Source: Labilibaculum antarcticum
Lineage (GTDB): Bacteria > Bacteroidota > Bacteroidia > Bacteroidales > Marinifilaceae
Direction: 5' to 3'
NCBI RefSeq assembly: GCF_002356295.1
Contig: NZ_AP018042.1
Location: 310,001 to 374,000 of the forward strand
DNA: 64,000 bases
Below, in pieces: positions 61,906 to 64,000 of this stretch (positions are counted from its first letter, which is position 1; each line of letters opens with the position of its first letter). The notes under the pieces are model-generated. The model was not told the DNA's origin, made no database searches, and saw only the letters and a program-made list of their open reading frames with translations. A program made the translations under genes and the position numbers.

Positions 61906-62937
61906 ATGACAAATAAAATTGATATCCCAAATAAACTTTTTGCAAAAGTGCTTGTTGCTTTTGCTATTGTGTTGGGAGCTGCTTTTTCCTCCTTCTCTTC
62001 ATACGCTCAAGAGGAAGAAAAAGGAATTAACTACAGCGCACAACTCGATACCAATGTAATTGTAATTGGTGATCAAATAAATCTTTTGCTTTCAGTAGAA
62101 CAACCCAAAGGTCTTAGGATAGAGTTCCCTGTATTTACGGACAGTATTGGTTCTGGAGTTGAGATTATTAAACAATCTCCTCAGGATACCCTCCCGCTGG
62201 AGAATGGAATCATTAAAGTGAATAAAAACTTTTTGATTACTTCTTTTGATGATGGAGTACATAAAATGAATCCTTTTGAATTCAAGATTCATGATGAAAA
62301 TCTGATGAATATTATTCGAACCGATACAATGTTACTAGGCGTAAAGACATTTGACATTGACACTAGCAAAGCTAATTTCGACATCATAATGCCAATAAAT
62401 ACACCCATTGCATTTGCGGAAATTGCTCCCTGGGTGTTTGGTGGATTGATAGTTGCGGCATTGATTGTATTATTGCTTTTATATCTGCGCAAGCGGAAGA
62501 AAAACCAGCCACTGTTCGTAAAAGCAAAACCAAGCGAACCGGCTCATGTTATTGCCTTGCGAAAGTTGGATGAGATCAGGCAACAAAAGCTTTGGGAGAC
62601 CGGAAAGGTGAAAGAGTTTCATTCTGACCTGACGGATACCATTCGAAATTATTTAGATGAACGTTTCCATCTTTCAACACTGGAATCAACCACTGATGAA
62701 ATATTAAAAGCAGTAAATTCGGTTGAAGTAAATTCAGAATGGCACGCTAAACTAAGGGACGTTCTTGAACGTGCCGATTTGGCCAAATTTGCAAAGCACG
62801 CACCACTTCAGGACGAAAATGAATTAAGCTTAAAGTATGCTTACAAAATTATTGAGACAACCATTGTAGAGGAAGTTTCCGAAAAAAAGGAAAAAGAATC
62901 GATTGCATTGGAAGAGACAAAAAAGGAAGAAAAGTAA
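61906..62937 (+). CDS. BatD-like membrane protein of the MoxR cluster
   Basis: 343 residues. Signal peptide ending near SFSSYAQ (about 35), a beta-rich periplasmic part to 185 (YSAQLDTNVIVIGDQINLLL, a BatD-type opening), one membrane helix near 187-210, and a cytoplasmic helical part (HVIALRKLDEIRQQKLWETG, DLTDTIRNYLDERFHL) resembling the C-terminus of DUF4381-type proteins. Lies 21 bp after the DUF58 gene and 19 bp before batA. Role inferred from the operon. Confidence 0.75.
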   Translation: MTNKIDIPNKLFAKVLVAFAIVLGAAFSSFSSYAQEEEKGINYSAQLDTNVIVIGDQINLLLSVEQPKGLRIEFPVFTDSIGSGVEIIKQSPQDTLPLENGIIKVNKNFLITSFDDGVHKMNPFEFKIHDENLMNIIRTDTMLLGVKTFDIDTSKANFDIIMPINTPIAFAEIAPWVFGGLIVAALIVLLLLYLRKRKKNQPLFVKAKPSEPAHVIALRKLDEIRQQKLWETGKVKEFHSDLTDTIRNYLDERFHLSTLESTTDEILKAVNSVEVNSEWHAKLRDVLERADLAKFAKHAPLQDENELSLKYAYKIIETTIVEEVSEKKEKESIALEETKKEEK

Positions 62938-62955
62938 ACTTTGAAAATACAAAGT

Positions 62956-63948
62956 ATGAGTTCTATACAATTTGCAAATCCTGAATATTTTTACTTGCTG
63001 ATCCTTTTGATACCACTTATTGCGTGGTACATTTTAAAGGACAAAAATGCTCATGCAAGTATTCAGGTATCAACATTAAAAGGCTTTCATTCAAGCGCGA
63101 AAACCTACAAATACTATTTGCGACATGCTTTATTTGTATTTCGCGTTTTAGCAATTGTATTTTTAGTGTTTGCTATTGCCCGCCCGCAATCCAGTAATAG
63201 CTGGGAGAATGTTACTACAGAAGGAATAGACATTGTGATGTCTCTGGACATTTCGAGTAGTATGCTTGCCCGCGATTTTGAACCAAACAGATTGGAAGCA
63301 GCTAAAGAGGTTGCTGTTAATTTTATTACCGGACGGGAGGATGATAAAATAGGATTGGTGATTTTTAGTGGCGAGAGTTTTACTCAATGTCCTTTAACAA
63401 CCGATCATGCAGTTTTAATTAACCTGTTCAAAGACATTCAGAGTGGAATGATTGAAGATGGTACTGCAATTGGCCTTGGATTAGCCAATGCGGTGAATCG
63501 TTTAAAGGACAGCAAATCGAAATCGAAAGTAGTTATTCTCTTAACTGATGGTGTAAATAATCAAGGAGAGATTGCTCCCATTACCGCTGCTGAACTAGCA
63601 AAGACCTTTGGTATAAGAGTGTATACAGTTGGTATTGGAACTATGGGAATGGCTCCCTATCCCATTCAAACTGCCTTTGGCATTAGTATGAGGAACATGC
63701 CTGTTAAAATTGACGAAGAAGTATTGAGGCAAATTGCCGATATGACTGGTGGTCAATACTTCAGGGCAACCGACAATAATAAACTAAAAGCAATTTACGA
63801 ACAGATTGACAAGTTGGAGAAAAGTAAAATTGAGGTGAAACAATACAGTACAAAAAGTGAGGAGTATTTAATTTTCGCTCTGTTCGCCGCTCTGTTTTTA
63901 CTTCTTGAAATTGCTTTGCGTAATTCGATATTGCGAAACATTCCGTAA
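62956..63948 (+). CDS. batA: VWA-domain membrane protein BatA
   Basis: 330 residues from ATG 62956 (the frame begins with a TTG at 62941). FANPEYFYLLILLIPLIAWY is the usual Bat start with the first helix; a second helix lies near 57-75; the VWA domain begins with IDIVMSLDISSSMLARDFEP (metal site D98-x-S100-x-S102), then ILLTDGVNNQGE near 194-205; a last helix lies near 305-325. Periplasmic VWA domain expected. Bacteroides Bat proteins affect oxygen tolerance, but the molecular task is not known. Confidence 0.92.
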   Translation: MSSIQFANPEYFYLLILLIPLIAWYILKDKNAHASIQVSTLKGFHSSAKTYKYYLRHALFVFRVLAIVFLVFAIARPQSSNSWENVTTEGIDIVMSLDISSSMLARDFEPNRLEAAKEVAVNFITGREDDKIGLVIFSGESFTQCPLTTDHAVLINLFKDIQSGMIEDGTAIGLGLANAVNRLKDSKSKSKVVILLTDGVNNQGEIAPITAAELAKTFGIRVYTVGIGTMGMAPYPIQTAFGISMRNMPVKIDEEVLRQIADMTGGQYFRATDNNKLKAIYEQIDKLEKSKIEVKQYSTKSEEYLIFALFAALFLLLEIALRNSILRNIP

Positions 63949-63982
63949 TTGTTATTAACTGAACACAGAAAATCATTGAACA

Positions 63983-64000
63983 ATGAATCAATTTCGTCTT
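63983..64000 (+). CDS. Start of the next gene of the Bat cluster (cut by window end)
   Basis: An ATG at 63983 opens MNQFRL before the window ends, 35 bp after batA. A batB-type VWA gene is expected here in Bacteroidota, but six codons cannot prove it. Confidence 0.4.

Noticed and set aside
1-64000. tRNA genes and insertion sequences
   Set aside because: I saw no convincing tRNA cloverleaf with a GGTTCGAnTCC arm and no transposase frame in any part of the window. A tRNAscan or ISfinder run would be decisive.

Overview
The window comes from an AT-rich member of the Bacteroidota, most likely a Bacteroidales or Marinilabiliales-type marine bacterium. The evidence is the gene content (a PorE-like OmpA protein, DUF4301, DUF2027-Smr, DUF6261, a MoxR/DUF58/Bat cluster, an OlsF/GlsF-like aminolipid acyltransferase), promoter -7 boxes of the form TAnnTTTG, weak Shine-Dalgarno signals, and dispersed repeats typical of the phylum (translations such as [11 protein letters not shown] and SLRGGTTKQS). 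Placement below phylum is an inference.

Region 1 (1-3110) is gene-poor. It holds one DUF6261 gene, a roughly 161-bp tandem repeat, a 6 x 41-bp array in which each unit carries a TCCAAA-N3-TTTGGA dyad, a 42-bp array, two strong hairpins, and two gene remnants on the minus strand: the 3' end of a GDP-fucose synthase gene and the first 30 or so codons of a mannose-1-phosphate guanylyltransferase gene.

Region 2 (3112-25345, all minus strand) is a Wzx/Wzy-type surface or exopolysaccharide locus read right to left. An SLBB outer-membrane exporter (Wza-like), a GxxExxY protein, a Wzz-like chain-length protein and UDP-glucose 6-dehydrogenase come first. A visibly more AT-rich cassette follows: Wzx flippase, nucleotidyltransferase, AlkP-superfamily phosphodiesterase, RmlD-like reductase, three GT2 enzymes, an EpsG/Wzy-like polymerase, two GT4 enzymes, a glucuronyl C5-epimerase-like protein, an unknown protein, and gmd-colC-colD. 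The last three suggest GDP-L-colitose synthesis: the third enzyme has His in place of the usual PLP lysine, as in ColD. UDP-glucuronate from Ugd plus the C5-epimerase suggests a uronate-containing polymer, possibly epimerised to iduronate. A divergent WecA/MraY-like transferase (26002-27183) could start the lipid-linked repeat unit.

Region 3 (27184-36609) is dominated by two arrays of a complex multi-hairpin repeat module, five copies at 27253-29105 and eight plus a partial copy at 34285-36604, separated by GACTTTnG minisatellite DNA. Between them lie rnpB (RNase P RNA, minus strand), a tandem pair of S23 four-helix-bundle genes (one broken by a stop) flanked by oppositely oriented low-complexity tracts, a SPOR-repeat protein and a PorE-like OmpA protein.

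Region 4 (36610-64000) is mostly ordinary chromosome: queA, a DUF2027-Smr protein, a LysE exporter, a fused aminolipid acyltransferase, a PHP histidinol phosphatase, two radical-SAM proteins, TPR proteins, DUF4301, a TPR-DUF368-aroE operon, a beta-helix lipoprotein, a GC-rich 41-bp tandem array, DUF2339 and DUF3999 membrane proteins, RNase H and truA, and a MoxR-DUF58-BatD-like-BatA cluster that runs off the right edge.
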